Below are positions 29,952 to 32,190 of a stretch of 32,190 bases of DNA, one piece after another. Position 1 is the stretch's first letter; each line of letters begins with the position of its first letter. The stretch covers positions 1 through 32,190 of the forward strand of contig JAOPWZ010000007.1 of assembly GCA_025965435.1 (NCBI GenBank). The letters run 5' to 3'. The DNA comes from Aeromicrobium sp. (lineage in GTDB: Bacteria > Actinomycetota > Actinomycetes > Propionibacteriales > Nocardioidaceae). Below the pieces are notes generated by a model, which was not told the DNA's origin, did no database searches, and was given only the letters and a program-made list of their open reading frames with translations. Made by a program: the position numbers and the translations under genes.

Positions 29952-30904
29952 TGCGCACCGATCTCCCGGTCTACCTACGGCTCGCAACGCCCAGGGTCGC
30001 GCTCGACTCCCCGGGCATGCGATTCGGCGCGCTCGCGCTCGCCGCGCTGGAGCTGGCCGGCGCGCGGGCCCAGGTGAGCGCCGAGTCGGGGGTGCCCAGC
30101 AAGTCGCGCGACGACGCGCTGTCGTGGACGAGGCAGCACGATCGCCTGCTGCGCGACCTGGTCGCGGCGGCCACGCCCGCCGACGAGGTCCACGGGCCGG
30201 GTGTCGTCCTGAGCAACGACAGCAGCACCGTCGCGCGCAGGCCGCTCGACGATCCTGCCGGCTCGGTGCCGGCGCTGTGGGCCGCGCCCGCCTCGGCCCT
30301 GGTCGACCTGCCGCCCGTGCCGCCCGCTGCCCTGACGCTGACCGAGGCGGACGCCGCCGTGCTGTCCGGGCTCGGCGTCCGGGCGATCCCGCTCCTGGCC
30401 TGGCCCCGCCCGGTCGAGCTGGGCAGCGCCCCCCGCCGCGTGCTCATCGCTGCCGCGGCTGACGCCGACCCCGACCTGCTGCTCGACGTGATCGACGCGG
30501 TGGCATCCGTCCTGCCGGGGCGGCCCGTCATCGACGTCGTGCCGGACGTGCGGGTCGTCGTCGACGGGGTGCCGCGGGCCCCGCTGCACCCCTGGCGCCG
30601 GAGCCACGTCGCCCGATCGAGCGATCTCGTGCTGGTCGTCGGACGCTCGGCGAGCACCGACCTGCTGGCTGCCGAGGCGTCCCAGGTGGGTGCAGCCCGC
30701 TGGAGGGTGGCCGTGCCGTGCGCGCCGGTGTCTCCCGGCCCGCACCTGGCCGCCCTTGCCGCAGCCCTGCCCGGTGCCCTCGGCCTCGAGCCGATCGAAC
30801 CGGACGCCGGCACCGACGCCCTGCACCTCCCGGTCGCCGCACTGGCACGATGGCTGGTCGACGTGTCGGGCCATGCGCCCGGCCGGAAGGAGTCCGATGG
30901 CTGA
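29951..30904 (+). CDS. Unrecognised protein in polysaccharide cluster
   Basis: 317 residues, ATG 29951 inside the previous stop (TGATG); its own stop overlaps the next start by 8 nt, so it is part of the operon. I do not recognise the family. The sequence is Ala/Val/Pro-rich with no signal peptide or membrane segment. SVPALWAAPASALVDLPPVPP, GVRAIPLLAWPRPVELG, RVLIAAAADADPDLLLDVID and SSDLVLVVGRSASTDLLAAEA suggest alternating strands and helices, as in a GT-B or Rossmann-like fold; the last looks like a nucleotide-sugar region. A degenerate or unusual glycosyltransferase is a reasonable but weak guess. Confidence 0.75.
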   Translation: MRTDLPVYLRLATPRVALDSPGMRFGALALAALELAGARAQVSAESGVPSKSRDDALSWTRQHDRLLRDLVAAATPADEVHGPGVVLSNDSSTVARRPLDDPAGSVPALWAAPASALVDLPPVPPAALTLTEADAAVLSGLGVRAIPLLAWPRPVELGSAPRRVLIAAAADADPDLLLDVIDAVASVLPGRPVIDVVPDVRVVVDGVPRAPLHPWRRSHVARSSDLVLVVGRSASTDLLAAEASQVGAARWRVAVPCAPVSPGPHLAALAAALPGALGLEPIEPDAGTDALHLPVAALARWLVDVSGHAPGRKESDG

Positions 30905-32135
30905 CCGCTCGTTGCTGCGCCGAGGTGCGTCCAAGGGCGCGTCGAAACCCGCCGAGAAGCCGCTCCCGCCGCCGATGCCGGCGGCCGCGAAGGTCTTCGA
31001 CGGACTCACACCCAAGAGCCTGCACCTGTCGTCGCTGCGACGCGGTCCGGTCGATCCCGTCGTCTCCCTGGTGGTGCCGGCGGTCAAGCCCGACAGCATC
31101 TTCGCGGGGGTGGCCACGGCCCTGCAGGTCGGACGTCGGCTCGCCATCGCGATGGACCGACCGCTGCGGGTCGTGCCGTTCGGACGGGCCGATCCCGAGG
31201 AGCTCGCTGCCGCACTGACGACGTTCCTGGCGTCCGACGGCAATCCCGTCCCCCCGCTGCACGTGGTCCCGCAGCGGCTCCTGCCGCACACGACCGTGAG
31301 CCCCGAGGACGTGTGGGTCGTGACGTACTGGACGACGGCCCACGCGGCCGACGTCGCGTGCCGGATCGGGGTCCTCGACCCGACCCGGGTCGTCTACCTC
31401 GTGCAGGACTACGAGCCCGGGTTCCACGCCTGGTCGGTCGCGCACGCCCTGACGCGGCAGACGTACCACGCCGGCTTCCACCACGTCGTCAACTCCACCT
31501 CGCTCGCCGGCTACCTCGCCGAGCGCGAGGGTGCGCAGACCGACCACGACCTGGTGTTCGCCCCGCACCTCGACCTCGATCGCCTGGCCCGCGTCGCGAC
31601 CGACCGCGAGTCGTCGCCGGTCGTACGGGTGTTCTTCTACGGCCGGCCCGGCAAGCCCCGCAACCTGTTCCAGCTGGGCGTCACCGCGCTGCGGGGGGCC
31701 GCTGTGGCGCTGGAGGCGGAAGGCATCGCCTGGGAGGCCGTCTCGGCCGGCGAGGAGCACCCCGACATCGAGCTGCCGACCGGGGGAGTGGTGCGCTCGC
31801 TCGGAACCCTCGGCTGGGAGGCCTACTACGACCTCCTCGCACGGACCGACGTCGGGCTCAGCCTGATGCACAGCCCGCATCCGAGCCATCCTCCGCTCGA
31901 GATCGCCGTCTCCGGCGGCCTGGCGGTCACCAACGACCTCGACGGCTCCCGGACGGGCTTTCATGACCGGGTGACCGCCGTAGCGCCGGATCCGGACGCC
32001 TTGGCGCGGGCGCTCGTCGACGCCGTGCGCCGTGCGGCGGCAGCGGGGCCACAGCCGTACGCACCCCCCGCGGACGACGTCCTCGGTCGCCCGCTCGACA
32101 CGGTGGTGCGCGACCTCGTCGACCGCCTGCGCTGA
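30897..32135 (+). CDS. GT-B glycosyltransferase, WsaF-like rhamnosyltransferase
   Basis: 412 residues from ATG 30897. After a basic, Pro/Ala-rich tail, the chain has VVSLVVPAVKPDSIFAGVAT, VWVVTYWTTAHAAD, YLVQDYEPGFHAWS (the VQDYE motif of WsaF-type transferases), HHVVNSTSLAGYLAE, VFFYGRPGKPRNLFQLGVTAL, and the donor-binding region YYDLLARTDVGLSLMHSPHP, followed by SHPPLEIAVSGGLAVTN. WsaF is a beta-1,2-rhamnosyltransferase acting on S-layer glycans; rhamnose as donor here is an inference. The 55 nt after the stop hold nothing I can assign before the window ends. Confidence 0.88.
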   Translation: MADRSLLRRGASKGASKPAEKPLPPPMPAAAKVFDGLTPKSLHLSSLRRGPVDPVVSLVVPAVKPDSIFAGVATALQVGRRLAIAMDRPLRVVPFGRADPEELAAALTTFLASDGNPVPPLHVVPQRLLPHTTVSPEDVWVVTYWTTAHAADVACRIGVLDPTRVVYLVQDYEPGFHAWSVAHALTRQTYHAGFHHVVNSTSLAGYLAEREGAQTDHDLVFAPHLDLDRLARVATDRESSPVVRVFFYGRPGKPRNLFQLGVTALRGAAVALEAEGIAWEAVSAGEEHPDIELPTGGVVRSLGTLGWEAYYDLLARTDVGLSLMHSPHPSHPPLEIAVSGGLAVTNDLDGSRTGFHDRVTAVAPDPDALARALVDAVRRAAAAGPQPYAPPADDVLGRPLDTVVRDLVDRLR

Positions 32136-32190
32136 GGAACCTGAGGGCGTCCCGACCTGCGGGGATAGGGTCGAGCGACACCTCCTCGAA

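Noticed and set aside
27363-29987. 874-codon minus-strand frame reaching back over the glycosyltransferase
   Set aside because: Only the last 219 codons (from 28022) match FrnE; the rest is antisense to the GT2 gene.

Overview
The window comes from a high-GC (roughly 70 %) actinobacterium. The LexA box has the Gram-positive form TCGAAC-N4-GTTCGA, imuA'-imuB-dnaE2 form one cassette, NAD synthesis is controlled by an NrtR-type regulator, and there is an LLM/F420-type flavoprotein, a PucR regulator and frequent GTG/TTG starts. The overall flavour is Nocardioidaceae-like (Aeromicrobium/Nocardioides), but that placement is an inference from protein style, not a database match.

Layout. (1) 3-260: 3' end of etfA, followed by a 12-bp terminator stem. 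(2) 492-5911: a peptide/oligopeptide ABC importer: lipoprotein binding protein, two permeases and a fused double ATPase. A perfect 13-bp stem separates the binding protein from the permeases. (3) 6110-11837: the SOS mutasome imuA'-imuB-dnaE2, with a LexA box inside its promoter and an apparently leaderless first gene. (4) 11844-13355 (minus): an ATP-dependent DNA ligase (LigB type), convergent with dnaE2. (5) 13698-19215: NAD de novo synthesis, nrtR-nadA-nadB-nadC plus a NifS-type cysteine desulfurase, in a tightly packed operon behind a palindrome-rich promoter. (6) 19219-27254: a reductive pyrimidine (beta-alanine) catabolic locus. On the minus strand are a CoA-acylating semialdehyde dehydrogenase and a class-III aminotransferase. 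On the plus strand are a divergent PucR regulator, beta-ureidopropionase, dihydropyrimidinase and an LLM flavin oxidoreductase. (7) 27265-28022 (minus): a FrnE-type DsbA oxidoreductase overlapping a 33-residue protein with two cysteines. (8) 28150-32135: four overlapping genes for surface-polysaccharide synthesis: a coiled-coil protein, a GT2 transferase, an unrecognised protein and a WsaF-like GT-B transferase.

How the genes work together. The mutasome genes are induced by DNA damage through LexA. NrtR probably senses an NAD-related metabolite and controls nadABC; the desulfurase can supply sulfur for the [4Fe-4S] cluster of NadA. In the pyrimidine locus the enzymes chain dihydrouracil -> N-carbamoyl-beta-alanine -> beta-alanine -> malonate semialdehyde -> acetyl-CoA. 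No classical dihydropyrimidine dehydrogenase is present, so the LLM flavoprotein is a candidate for the missing reduction.

The most unusual feature is non-coding. Three gaps (5941-6028, 8349-8434, 13389-13615) hold large imperfect palindromes or opposed tandem arrays. They share a layout: a CCC-rich stretch, then GAGT, then about 8 nt that are the same or nearly the same within a locus but differ between loci, with a 21-bp period where tandem. One folds into a 28-bp arm hairpin whose right shoulder covers the likely dnaE2 ribosome-binding site. I cannot place these in a named repeat family.
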